In this document: positions 41,438-50,541 of the stretch, piece by piece
How positions within the stretch are numbered: position 1 is the stretch's first letter
Layout of the letters: every line of letters begins with the position of its first letter
Assembly: GCF_002531825.1 (NCBI RefSeq)
Contig: NZ_NWSX01000042.1
Location: 1 to 50,542 of the forward strand
Source of the DNA: Rhizobium sp. J15
GTDB lineage: Bacteria; Pseudomonadota; Alphaproteobacteria; Rhizobiales; Rhizobiaceae
Direction of reading: 5' to 3'
Length of the DNA: 50,542 bases
Made by a program: the position numbers and the translations under genes
The notes under the pieces: generated by a model
The model's input: only the letters and a program-made list of their open reading frames with translations
Databases searched by the model: none
Told to the model about the DNA's origin: nothing

Positions 41438-42505
41438 CTAGTCGAGCGTGAAGACGTCGGCATTGTCCTGACGTTCCCGCAAGCCCTTGTAGGATGGATG
41501 CCGCAGTTTGCCGTCTCCGGTCCAGGCCCGAAACTCGATCTCGGCGATCAAGGTCGGCGCGACCCAGACGATGTCAGCTTTCCCGGCGAAGGACACAGGT
41601 GGCTGCTTTTGCTTCCAGCGCAGATTGTCGAGCGTCTTGCGCAGCCTATCCATCTCGGCTTGCTTGAAGCCCGTGCCGACGCTCCCAACATGAACAAGAT
41701 CATGGTCGCGGTAGGCGGCAAGCACGAGAGACCCGAAGCCGCCAAGCGACGCCGTGGATGGCTCATAGCCGACGATCATGAAGGCTTCGCTCTCAACGCA
41801 TTTGACCTTCACCCAGTCGCCGGTGCGGCCGGAGCGATAGGGCTGATCGAGGTTCTTGCCGACGATGCCTTCGAGACCAAGGCGGCAAACGTTCTCAAGC
41901 AGGACAGCGGGATCCGCGTCGAACGTCTCCGAAAGACGGATGGCGCCATCTTTCTCGGTGAGCGTATCCTCAAGAAGATGCCGGCGCGAGCGGTATTCGA
42001 TCCCGCGCAGATCATGGCCGTCGAGATAAATTAGATCGAAGGCGTAGAGAATGGCGTCCGAGGCGCGGTTGCCAGCGGCCTTTCCAGAAGCGCCGAGCGA
42101 TTGCTGCAGCAGCTCAAAATCCGGTCGCCCTTCTTGGTCAAGCACCACCGCCTCGCCATCGATGATCATCGTCGCCGGCCCGAGCGCCCGAGCGGCCTCT
42201 GCTATATCAGGAAAGCGATGCGTCCAATCATGGCCACCACGTGTAAGGATGCGCACACCTTGCGGCTCGATATGGACCGCCAGGCGATAGCCGTCCCATT
42301 TCAGCTCCCAGCTCCACTGATCACCTTTTGGCGGATGTGCCTTCAGCTCAGCCAGCGCTGGCTCAACCCGATCGGGCATGGGATCGAAAAGCAGCTGTGG
42401 CTGTGCCGGATTGCGTTTCCTGCGTGGCTTCGAGCGGATCGGAGCTTCGCCGTCACGAAGAAGCGGCTTTGTTCTAGGTGGGTTTGACCTGGGAGGCTTT
42501 GTCAT
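41438..42505 (-). CDS. ATP-dependent DNA ligase (LigC/LigD ligase-domain type)
   Basis: About 355 aa from ATG 42505. The active-site motif I is ELKWDGYRLAV, where Lys69 would be adenylated; ATMIIDGEAVVLD (motif III), VKVKCVES (motif V) and the OB-fold end (EIEFRAWTGDGKLRHPSYKGLR) follow. The N-terminal 35 residues are basic and Pro-rich. It has no polymerase or phosphoesterase domain, unlike full LigD, so it is a stand-alone ligase of the type that accompanies plasmid-borne Ku/LigD systems in rhizobia; no ku gene is in the window. Upstream reading to 42604 has no family character. Confidence 0.9.
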   Translation of the reverse strand: MTKPPRSNPPRTKPLLRDGEAPIRSKPRRKRNPAQPQLLFDPMPDRVEPALAELKAHPPKGDQWSWELKWDGYRLAVHIEPQGVRILTRGGHDWTHRFPDIAEAARALGPATMIIDGEAVVLDQEGRPDFELLQQSLGASGKAAGNRASDAILYAFDLIYLDGHDLRGIEYRSRRHLLEDTLTEKDGAIRLSETFDADPAVLLENVCRLGLEGIVGKNLDQPYRSGRTGDWVKVKCVESEAFMIVGYEPSTASLGGFGSLVLAAYRDHDLVHVGSVGTGFKQAEMDRLRKTLDNLRWKQKQPPVSFAGKADIVWVAPTLIAEIEFRAWTGDGKLRHPSYKGLRERQDNADVFTLD

Positions 42506-42711
42506 GGCTGAAGTGCAGCACAAAAAGCTTAAGAACATTGCGACGAACTGACTTCTTTCCCCGCTATCCACCGGCAGGGCCCAAACGCCCGGAAACTGCG
42601 CCAAAAATTCTTTTCGGCCTTACGCGATTGATTCCGTTCGCAATCTTCAAGATCGCTAATGCTAGGCGAATATTCCTACGCTCAATGTGTCTTGACTCTT
42701 TGCTGGCACAA

Positions 42712-42726
42712 GAACAGATAGTGAAC
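42712..42726. promoter_or_regulatory. LexA box of the imuA-imuB-dnaE2 operon
   Basis: GAACAGATAGTGAAC fits GAAC-N7-GAAC exactly (the reverse complement is GTTC-N7-GTTC), the LexA operator of Alphaproteobacteria. It lies about 60 bp before the imuA start, where it would block the promoter until DNA damage. It is closer to imuA than to the divergent ligase gene (206 bp away), though it could influence both. Confidence 0.85.
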
Positions 42727-42787
42727 ATATCGCCCGCCCGACATGATGTCGATCCCGCCAACGCGACCTTGAAGGGAGCCGTGAACG

Positions 42788-43564
42788 ATGAATGCTGCCC
42801 GTGCCACGAGGGCCCCTGAGGAGGTTTCCGATGTGATCGCCAATCTGCGCGAGCGCATCGCATCAATGGAGGGTGCGCAGGCCAGACGTGCCGGCTGTCT
42901 GCCCTTCGGTCTGTCGGAGATCGATGCGGTCCTGCCGGGCGGTGGTCTCGCCCATGGAGCGCTGCATGAGTTCGCGGGCGGCGGTTCCGGTACTGTTGAT
43001 GGCGCGGCGGCGGCACTCTGTGTGGCCGGCATTGCCGCGCGAACCAAAGGCCCCGTCGTTTGGTGTTTGACCCGACCGGATCTATTCTTTCCGGCGCTTG
43101 CCCAGGTGGGCCTCCATCCCGACCGGGTGATTTTTGTCGAGTCCGACAGGGAAGAGGATGTTCTGGCCAATATGGAGGAGGGACTGTCGTTCGGCGGTCT
43201 CGGAGCGGTCGTCGGCGAACTTGTCCGCCTGCCGATGGTCAGTTCCCGCCGATTGCAGCTAGCCGCCGAGCGAACCGGGACGATGGCTCTTGCCGTCCGG
43301 CGATGGCGACGGCAGACCGAGGCGAATGATTTTGGCCAGCCGACGGCGTCAACAACCAGATGGCGGGTCAGTGTGATGCCATCGGAAGAGCTGCCGGTAC
43401 CGGGGGTGGGCAGGCCTCAATGGTTTCTTGAATTGATGCGCGTGAAAGCGGGTGAGTGTGCTGAGTTTCTCGTGAGGGCGTGTGATGACAAGGGTCGTCT
43501 CGATCTATCTTCCGGATCTGCCGACGGATCGTATTCGGCGGGCGGATCCCTCCATTTCGCCTGA
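42788..43564 (+). CDS. imuA: ImuA, mutasome accessory protein
   Basis: A 258-aa protein of the ImuA/SulA-like RecA-fold group. RAGCLPFGLSEIDAVLPGGG and LAHGALHEFAGGGSGTVDGA are the family marks, together with WCLTRPDLFFPALAQVGL and a large central RecA-like core. It is the first gene of the SOS mutagenesis cassette and helps recruit ImuB and DnaE2 to stalled forks. AAGGGA precedes the start. It overlaps imuB by about 80 bp in another frame. Confidence 0.92.
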   Translation: MNAARATRAPEEVSDVIANLRERIASMEGAQARRAGCLPFGLSEIDAVLPGGGLAHGALHEFAGGGSGTVDGAAAALCVAGIAARTKGPVVWCLTRPDLFFPALAQVGLHPDRVIFVESDREEDVLANMEEGLSFGGLGAVVGELVRLPMVSSRRLQLAAERTGTMALAVRRWRRQTEANDFGQPTASTTRWRVSVMPSEELPVPGVGRPQWFLELMRVKAGECAEFLVRACDDKGRLDLSSGSADGSYSAGGSLHFA

Positions 43565-44996
43565 ACAGCCAATTGCCGTGATCGCAAGAAGCGGGTCGAA
43601 GCGATGGGTTTCGGCTGCCGACCCGGCTGCCCGGGTGGCAGGCGTGCATGTCGGCATGCCGGCGGCAAAGGCGCAGTCGCTGTTTCATGGCCTGATGATG
43701 GTCGACGCGGATATCGAAGCCGATCGGGTAGCCCTCGAACGCATCACACTGTGGGCACTAACAATCTATTCGCCGATCGTCGCGATTGACGGGATCGACG
43801 GCATCGTGATGGACACCGAAGGCGCCGACCACCTGCAGGGCGGCGAGCTGCCAATGGTGACAAAGATCGCCAACCAGTTTCTGGGCAGGAAGCTGACTGC
43901 CCGCGTGGCGGTCGCCGACAGCTGGGGTGCAGCCCATGCCTGCGCCCGCGCAATCAAGCGCGAGACGATTGTCATTCCGCCGGGTGAGACAGTGCGGGCC
44001 GTCGAAAAGCTGCCTATATCGCTCCTGCGCCTGCCGGCAACGATTGTCAGCGATCTCCGCATTCTCGGATTTCAGACGATCGGGGAGCTTGCCAATACCC
44101 CGCGCGCGCCGCTGACGTTGCGCTTTGGGCCGGAGGTTGGGCGCCGTCTCGACCAGATGCTCTGTCGCATCGCCGAGCCGATCAAGCCAATCCGGACGCC
44201 TGAGCTGGTCGAAGTCTCGAAAGCCTTCGCTGAACCAATTGGCGCTGCCGAAACGATCAACAAATATGTCGGCCGCCTCGTCGTCCAACTGGTCGATGAG
44301 CTTCAGAAGCGCGGCCTTGGGGTGCGCCGCGCCGACCTGATCGTCGAGAAGGTCGACGGCACCAGACAAGCCATTCGCGCAGGCACTGCCAAACCTGCCC
44401 GCGACGTTGCCTGGCTGACGAAACTGTTTCGGGACCGGACGGAAAAGATCGAGCCGGGTTTCGGGATCGAGAGGCTCACCCTTGTCGCCGTCATGGTAGA
44501 GCCATTGGAGGAGGCGCAGAAAGTCTCTGCTCTGGTCGAGGATGACATCACCGATGTGACACCGCTCATCGATATCTATGGAAATCGGGGCCAGCGGGTC
44601 TATCGCGTCGCGCCGGTTGCATCCGATGTGCCGGAACGTTCCGTCCGGCGGATCAGTCCCGTTGCTGAACCGATCCCTGTTGCCTGGGTGAGCCATTGGC
44701 GCCGTCCAGTCCGGCTTTTGCCACGACCCGAACTGATCGAGGCGATTGCGCTGATGCCGGACCGGCCGCCTGTTTCCATCGTCTGGCGCGGCAAGCGCCG
44801 TAAGGTCAAACGCGCCGACGGCCCGGAACGCATCTTCGGGGAGTGGTGGCAGCGTGACGCCGAGATGGAGGCGGTGCGGGACTACTTTCTCATCGAGGAC
44901 GAGGCAGGCGAGCGCCTGTGGGTGTTCCGCTCCGGCGACGGAGTGGATCCCGAGACCGGGTCCCATCGCTGGTTCTGCCACGGGATCTTCGCATGA
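43482..44996 (+). CDS. imuB: ImuB, Y-family polymerase-like mutasome protein
   Basis: A 504-aa protein with the Y-family polymerase fold: VSIYLPDLPTDRIRR at the start, AADPAARVAGVHVGMPAAKA, IDGIDGIVMDTEGADHLQGG and the HhH-like TIGELANTPRAPLTLRFG. The first metal-binding acid is replaced (YLPDLP instead of DxD), as is usual in ImuB, so it acts as a scaffold/clamp binder for DnaE2 rather than as an active polymerase. The start may be GTG 43482 or the ATG 43485. It overlaps imuA and its stop overlaps dnaE2 (ATGA). Confidence 0.92.
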   Translation: MMTRVVSIYLPDLPTDRIRRADPSISPEQPIAVIARSGSKRWVSAADPAARVAGVHVGMPAAKAQSLFHGLMMVDADIEADRVALERITLWALTIYSPIVAIDGIDGIVMDTEGADHLQGGELPMVTKIANQFLGRKLTARVAVADSWGAAHACARAIKRETIVIPPGETVRAVEKLPISLLRLPATIVSDLRILGFQTIGELANTPRAPLTLRFGPEVGRRLDQMLCRIAEPIKPIRTPELVEVSKAFAEPIGAAETINKYVGRLVVQLVDELQKRGLGVRRADLIVEKVDGTRQAIRAGTAKPARDVAWLTKLFRDRTEKIEPGFGIERLTLVAVMVEPLEEAQKVSALVEDDITDVTPLIDIYGNRGQRVYRVAPVASDVPERSVRRISPVAEPIPVAWVSHWRRPVRLLPRPELIEAIALMPDRPPVSIVWRGKRRKVKRADGPERIFGEWWQRDAEMEAVRDYFLIEDEAGERLWVFRSGDGVDPETGSHRWFCHGIFA

Positions 44997-47900
44997 GCTA
45001 CGCCGAGCTGCAGGTCACGACCCACTTTTCCTTTCTGCGCGGCGCCTCCTCTGCACAGGAATTGTTCGAGACGGCGAAACAGCTCGGCATCGAAGCACTC
45101 GGCGTCGTCGATCGCAATTCGCTGGCCGGGATCGTCCGCGCCCTGGAAGCATCTCGCGCCACGGGTCTGCGCCTGGTCGTCGGCTGTCGGCTCGATCTCG
45201 CGGATGGGATGTCTGTGCTGGTCTATCCGATGGACCGATCCGCCTATTCGCGCCTGACGCGCCTCATCACGCTGGGCAAATCGCGCGGCGGCAAGAACAA
45301 CTGCATCCTGCACTGGGACGATATCGTCGCTTACTCCGAGGGGATGATCGGCATTTTGGTGCCGGATCTGCCGGATGATCTTTGCGCGATCCAGCTTCGA
45401 AAAATGGCTGAGCTGTTTGGTGATCGCGCTTACGTCTCTCTCTGTCTGCGTCGGCGACCGAACGACCAGTTGCGGCTGCATGAGATTTCCAACATGGCGG
45501 CTCGGTTCAAGGTCAGAACCGTCGTCACCAATGATGTGCTGTTTCATGAGCCGGGCCGGCGGCAATTGCAGGACATCGTTACCTGTATCCGGCACAACAC
45601 CACGATCGACGATGTCGGTTTCGAGCGCGAACGCCACGCCGACCGCTACCTCAAGCCACCGGAGGAAATGGCACGCCTGTTTCCGCGCTACGCGCAAGCA
45701 CTCGCGCGAACCCTGGAAATCGTGCATCGCTGCAAGTTCTCGCTTGAGGAGCTGACCTACCAGTACCCGGAGGAAGCCATCGTTCCGGGCAAGGACGCCC
45801 AGGCGTCTCTCGAGCATTATGTCTGGGAATGTGCGCCGGACCGGTACCCGGAAGGTCTGCCGCCGGACGTGTTGAAGACCGTACGCCACGAGCTCGATCT
45901 CATCCGCACCATGAAATACGCGCCGTACTTCCTGACGGTGTTTTCGATCGTGCGCTTTGCCAGAAGCCAGGGCATTCTCTGTCAGGGCAGGGGATCGGCG
46001 GCCAACAGCGCCGTCTGCTATATTCTCGGCATCACATCGATCGACCCCTCGACCAATGATCTCCTCTTCGAGCGTTTCGTCAGCCAGGAACGCGACGAGC
46101 CGCCGGATATCGATGTCGACTTCGAGCACGAACGGCGCGAGGAGGTCATCCAGTGGATCTACAAGACTTATACCAAGGAGAAGGCGGCACTTTGTGCGAC
46201 CGTCACCCGATACCGGGCCAAGGGCGCAATCCGCGATGTCGGCAAGGCGCTTGGCCTGCCTGAAGATGTCATCAAGGCGCTGTCGTCAGGCATGTGGTCC
46301 TGGTCGGAAGAAATTCCCGACCGAAACATCAGGGAACTCAATCTCAACCCGGACGACCGGCGCTTAGCGCTCACCCTGAAACTGGCACAGCAGCTGATGG
46401 GCGCGCCGCGTCATCTCGGCCAGCACCCCGGCGGCTTTGTCCTCACCCATGACCGGCTGGACGATCTTGTACCGATCGAGCCGGCGACGATGAAAGACCG
46501 GCAGATCATCGAATGGGACAAGGACGATGTCGAGGCTCTGAAGTTCATGAAGGTGGATGTCTTGGCGCTCGGGATGCTCACCTGCATGGCCAAGGCTTTT
46601 GATCTCATCCGCGAGCACAAAGGGCAGGATCTTGATCTCTCGAAAATCAGCCAAGAGGATGCGGCGACCTATGCAATGATCCGCAAGGCTGACACGCTCG
46701 GCACCTTCCAGATCGAAAGCCGTGCGCAGATGGCGATGCTGCCGCGGTTAAAACCGCGCACGTTCTACGATCTCGTTGTTCAGGTGGCGATCGTGCGGCC
46801 GGGCCCAATCCAGGGCGACATGGTGCATCCCTATCTCCGTCGTCGCGAAGGCAAGGAGCCCGTCGAGTATCCGACACCCGAGTTGGAGGCGGTGCTCGGC
46901 AAGACACTTGGCGTGCCGCTGTTTCAAGAGTCAGCGATGCGCGTCGCCATGGTCTGTGCCGGCTTTACCGGTGGTGAGGCCGACCAGCTGCGCAAATCCA
47001 TGGCGACCTTCAAGTTCACCGGCGGCGTCTCGCGCTTCAAGGACAAGCTGGTGTCAGGCATGGTCAAGAACGGATATTCGGCCGAGTTCGCCGAAAAGAC
47101 CTTTTCGCAGTTGGAGGGCTTTGGCTCATACGGCTTTCCGGAAAGTCATGCGGCCTCCTTTGCGTTGATTGCCTACGCTTCGAACTACATCAAGTGCCAT
47201 TGCCCCGACGTCTTTTGTGCAGCCCTTCTCAACAGCCAGCCAATGGGATTTTATGCTCCGGCCCAGATCGTCGGGGACGCGATCAAGCATGGCGTCGAGG
47301 TGCGGCCGGTCTGCGCCAACCGCTCGCGATGGGACTGCACGCTGGAAAGGATTGGAGGCAGCGATCGTCATGCTGTGCGCCTCGGGTTTCGGCAGGTGAA
47401 AGGGCTGGCTGTCGCGGACGCCGCACGGATCGTTGCAGCGCGCATGAACAACCCGTTCGCCTCAGTCGATGACATGTGGCGCCGGTCTAGCGTGCCGACC
47501 GAAGCGCTTGTTCAACTCGCGGAGGCCGACGCCTTTCTGCCATCGCTGAAACTCGAACGACGCGATGCGCTTTGGGCGATCAAGGCGCTGCGCGACGAGC
47601 CGTTACCCCTGTTTGCCGCCGCCGCCGAACGTGAGGCAACAGCAATTGCCGAGCAACAGGAGCCGGAGGTGGCACTTCGGCAGATGAACGACGGCCACAA
47701 CGTGATCGAGGACTACAGCCACATCGGGCTGACTTTGCGCCAGCATCCGGTCGCCTTTCTGCGCAAGGGCCTGTCGGTACGCAATATCATCACCTGTGCC
47801 GAGGCGATGAATGCTCGGGATGGCCGATGGGTTTACACCGCTGGACTCGTGCTGGTGCGGCAGAAGCCGGGATCGGCCAAGGGTGTGATGTTCATCACCA

Positions 47901-48247
47901 TCGAGGACGAGACGGGTCCGGCCAACGTCGTTGTGTGGCCGTCGCTATTCGAGAAGCGTCGGCGTATCGTACTGGGATCCTCAATGATGGCGATCAACGG
48001 GCGGATCCAGCGAGAAGGGGAGGTGGTCCATCTCGTCGCCCAGCAACTCTTCGATCTCTCAGCCGATCTGGTTGGCCTTGCCGATCGAGATACGGAGTTC
48101 AGGCTGCCGACCGGGAGAGGCGACGAGTTTGCCCATGGGGGTGGGCCGGATTCACGTGATCGGCTAAAGCCGGTCGTTCCGCGGGACATGTTCACACCCG
48201 ATCTTCATATCGATACGCTGAAGGTGAAGAGCCGGAATTTTCATTGA
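44993..48247 (+). CDS. dnaE2: Error-prone DNA polymerase III alpha subunit (DnaE2/ImuC)
   Basis: A 1084-aa C-family polymerase from ATG 44993. The N-terminal PHP domain begins YAELQVTTHFSFLRGASS, the catalytic palm shows PPDIDVDFEHERREEV with the two conserved aspartates, and GFGSYGFPESHAASFALIAY is the fingers motif. The C-terminal OB-fold segment (GVMFITIEDETG) follows. DnaE2 carries out translesion synthesis with ImuA and ImuB after SOS induction. It starts inside the imuB stop, so the three genes form one operon under the LexA box at 42712. Plasmid copies of this cassette are common in rhizobia. Confidence 0.95.
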   Translation: MSYAELQVTTHFSFLRGASSAQELFETAKQLGIEALGVVDRNSLAGIVRALEASRATGLRLVVGCRLDLADGMSVLVYPMDRSAYSRLTRLITLGKSRGGKNNCILHWDDIVAYSEGMIGILVPDLPDDLCAIQLRKMAELFGDRAYVSLCLRRRPNDQLRLHEISNMAARFKVRTVVTNDVLFHEPGRRQLQDIVTCIRHNTTIDDVGFERERHADRYLKPPEEMARLFPRYAQALARTLEIVHRCKFSLEELTYQYPEEAIVPGKDAQASLEHYVWECAPDRYPEGLPPDVLKTVRHELDLIRTMKYAPYFLTVFSIVRFARSQGILCQGRGSAANSAVCYILGITSIDPSTNDLLFERFVSQERDEPPDIDVDFEHERREEVIQWIYKTYTKEKAALCATVTRYRAKGAIRDVGKALGLPEDVIKALSSGMWSWSEEIPDRNIRELNLNPDDRRLALTLKLAQQLMGAPRHLGQHPGGFVLTHDRLDDLVPIEPATMKDRQIIEWDKDDVEALKFMKVDVLALGMLTCMAKAFDLIREHKGQDLDLSKISQEDAATYAMIRKADTLGTFQIESRAQMAMLPRLKPRTFYDLVVQVAIVRPGPIQGDMVHPYLRRREGKEPVEYPTPELEAVLGKTLGVPLFQESAMRVAMVCAGFTGGEADQLRKSMATFKFTGGVSRFKDKLVSGMVKNGYSAEFAEKTFSQLEGFGSYGFPESHAASFALIAYASNYIKCHCPDVFCAALLNSQPMGFYAPAQIVGDAIKHGVEVRPVCANRSRWDCTLERIGGSDRHAVRLGFRQVKGLAVADAARIVAARMNNPFASVDDMWRRSSVPTEALVQLAEADAFLPSLKLERRDALWAIKALRDEPLPLFAAAAEREATAIAEQQEPEVALRQMNDGHNVIEDYSHIGLTLRQHPVAFLRKGLSVRNIITCAEAMNARDGRWVYTAGLVLVRQKPGSAKGVMFITIEDETGPANVVVWPSLFEKRRRIVLGSSMMAINGRIQREGEVVHLVAQQLFDLSADLVGLADRDTEFRLPTGRGDEFAHGGGPDSRDRLKPVVPRDMFTPDLHIDTLKVKSRNFH

Positions 48248-48303
48248 GCGATCTGGGTAAATGTCTGGTCGGAGGCGCTATTGGTTCAAAGCGATGTTAC
48301 TTC

Positions 48304-48750
48304 TCAGTGGCCACTTCGCTGAAAATCTAGATGTTGACCGAGGCGTCGGGGAATTTCGCGGTGATCTCGAACGTGCCGCCCAAAGCCTCCATATAGCGTC
48401 GCAGGCTGCTGACATAGATATCGCCACGCTGCTCCAGCTTTGCGACAGCCGGCTGCTTCACATAGAGTGCGCGTGCCAGATCCTGCTGAGTTTTTTCGGG
48501 CCACGCGCAGCTCGTGTAGCGCCAAGTCTTCGAGAATTGTCTTTGTCGCTTCATCTTGCGGGCACGGCCTTCTGGGCCATTCTGTTGTGCAAGGTGTCGG
48601 ATGAGAAGGGGAGGGAAAGGAAGTTGCTGCCGTTTGGCTTCTAGAAGCCCCGACTGCCCTTACAATATCGTCCTGAACGGCCTCGATCAGCGTCGTGTAC
48701 CACTCACCAAACTCGTCGTTTATTGGGGGAACAAGAGGCGTGCGAAGCAT
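48304..48750 (-). pseudogene. Frameshifted RelE/HigB-HigA type toxin-antitoxin remnant
   Basis: The minus strand from 48750 begins like a RelE/HigB toxin (EFGEWYTTLIEAVQDDIVRAV) but is cut after about 35 residues. Then comes an XRE-type antitoxin in two frames: TKTILEDLALHELRVARK in one, and TQQDLARALYVKQPAVAKLE followed by ALGGTFEITAKFPDASVNI in the other (ending at 48327). The frames switch at a run of six A on the minus strand (48491-48496); five A would restore one antitoxin frame. The toxin is clearly lost, while the antitoxin is broken by one base. Confidence 0.72.
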
Positions 48751-48984
48751 ACGCTAAGGGCGAACGGAATGAGAATTTAGGCTCCCGCAATGCGACGCTC
48801 TCGCTGAGAACGTCGCGCAGTGTTCAGGCACTGTGATGATTAGTCCGGACCTGCGAGCGAAGCTCGTCTCGTCGCCAAGAACCTAGAGAATTAGTAACGT
48901 AAGGTTGTTACTTAGGTGTATTGGCGGTGGCGAATGTATGGCGACCGGGCAAATGAATAGACGCTCAATGCAGAAACAGAGAAT

Positions 48985-50094
48985 ATGACCGTACACACTT
49001 TCAAATCCTCTTCCAGCTCTCCCGAAATAATTAAGATCAACAAAGGCTTAATCCGCGAGAATTACCGGAACCGAAGGCAGACAAATGTGATGGTGGACAC
49101 CAACATCCTGCTGACGATTGAAATCGCGTATAACGGATCGCAGCGGCATAAGGACTTGAAAGACGCAGGCATTGTCGATCTGGCAAGGTTGATCGAGACG
49201 ACGTCAAAATACGGCGTTTTCATATCGCCTGCTGCTGCCTACCAGGAGCTTCCGCCGGGGCGACGGGCTCCGGTCGAGGCTGCGTTCGAAAGGTTTTGCA
49301 GAGACTACCTGCCCAAGTTCCGGGATGACCCTAACTCAGTGAAGGTTCCTTTCGCCGGCGAAAGTTTTGAGCCCGAGGCCTTCAGTGCACTATCACCGGA
49401 GCGTCAGACGACCATCGCCTGCTCTTATGCGTCACTGCTGGCCTTAAACATTATTTATCGCCTGGAAGCGTTGGACGGGTTTGAAAAATTCACGCTCTAC
49501 ATCGACTACTGCGAGGAAGTCCTTAACCTCATCAGCCTGAAGGAATTGTCGATCGCGCGATACGTATTCGCTCCTGAAAAGGGTATGACTGACGTTGTGA
49601 GGACGCGGAAGTCGGCCACTGTGAACAATTTCACGAAACTGAAGAAGGGCGGCGCCAAAGGCTTGACCCGGGTCCAAGAGCTACACCGTATCGCGCTGAA
49701 CGGTGCTAATGACCTAAAACTGATCTCCGCCGCTGATATCGTGAATAATTCACGAGAGCAGTTCATGTTTGGAGTGATCGAGCACGATGTGTGGATCGCG
49801 ACTCGTGACGAAAAACTCTACGAGTTCTGCCGCGCATGTCCAGGTTTCGTTGGCTGGGGGGCCGGGGGACCCCTTGCCCGCTTCGTTGACACACACGCAG
49901 ATATAAAAGGCACCCGCTATTGGAAGGACACCATAGACCTGCAACAGCAAAGGCTCGAAGCGCGTTACGCAACGGTTGATCGAGCCAAGGAAATGGACGA
50001 CATCGTGGCGGCGGCTTTCAATATTGAAGCTGACCTCTTGGACGATAGGGCAATCGGGTACTTTTCAAAGAGATCATGGAGATCTCAAGGGTGA
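48985..50094 (+). CDS. PIN-like domain protein
   Basis: A 369-aa soluble protein. The N-terminal PIN signature is MVDTNILLTIEIA (Asp38), with further acidic candidates in AAYQELPPG, LKLISAADIV and IATRDEKLYEF, the layout of a PIN-type metal-dependent nuclease. A middle insert of about 130 residues is helical. The C-terminal 60 residues are helical and charged. It is longer than VapC toxins and has no antitoxin gene beside it, so it is probably a stand-alone PIN protein, perhaps defence-related. No strong ribosome site is seen before the ATG at 48985. The frame is intact. Confidence 0.62.
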   Translation: MTVHTFKSSSSSPEIIKINKGLIRENYRNRRQTNVMVDTNILLTIEIAYNGSQRHKDLKDAGIVDLARLIETTSKYGVFISPAAAYQELPPGRRAPVEAAFERFCRDYLPKFRDDPNSVKVPFAGESFEPEAFSALSPERQTTIACSYASLLALNIIYRLEALDGFEKFTLYIDYCEEVLNLISLKELSIARYVFAPEKGMTDVVRTRKSATVNNFTKLKKGGAKGLTRVQELHRIALNGANDLKLISAADIVNNSREQFMFGVIEHDVWIATRDEKLYEFCRACPGFVGWGAGGPLARFVDTHADIKGTRYWKDTIDLQQQRLEARYATVDRAKEMDDIVAAAFNIEADLLDDRAIGYFSKRSWRSQG

Positions 50095-50184
50095 CGAGCA
50101 TTTGCGTCTAAAAACCTCGACAGAGCTATGGTCGGCACTGAGCAGGTAAAAAACCGTGCCACTAAGAGTCCGTGCCGAAACTGG

Positions 50185-50541
50185 TCATGATTGGCGTGCG
50201 ATGCGTCTGACGAGGATCATGACGGCTGCCGCGTAGAGGAAAGCGGTGGCGGATTCGATGGTCGCCTCGGCGTCCTTCCATAGCCTGCGGTTACGGCTGA
50301 TCCAGGCGAAGAAGCGCTCGACCACCCATCGCCTCGGCTGCACGGCGAAGCCGATCTGATCGGGCTTTCGCCTGACAATTTCGACTGCAATGGACGTGGC
50401 TTCGGCCACGCGCGGGCCTTGGTAGCCTGCATCGGCGAAGACCTTGCCGACAAATGGAAATGGCCGCCGCGAGGCTTGCAGCACCGGGCCCGCTCCGTCG
50501 CGGTCCGTATCCCTCCGGTGAAAGCCGCGTAAACATCGGAG
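50185..50541 (-). mobile_element. IS5-family transposase, C-terminal part, cut by window edge
   Basis: The minus-strand frame runs off the right edge of the window. It shows DTDRDGAGPVLQAS, KVFADAGYQGPRVAEAT and the catalytic-Glu region RRWVVERFFAWISRNRRLWK typical of the second half of IS5-type DDE transposases, ending in AAAVMILVRRIARQS. The visible part is intact; the terminal inverted repeat could not be identified, though the sequence from about 50165 is the place to expect it. Confidence 0.82.

Noticed and set aside
43758..46129. Long minus-strand frames opposite imuB and dnaE2
   Set aside because: They are antisense shadows in GC-rich coding DNA; the plus-strand genes have complete family motifs.
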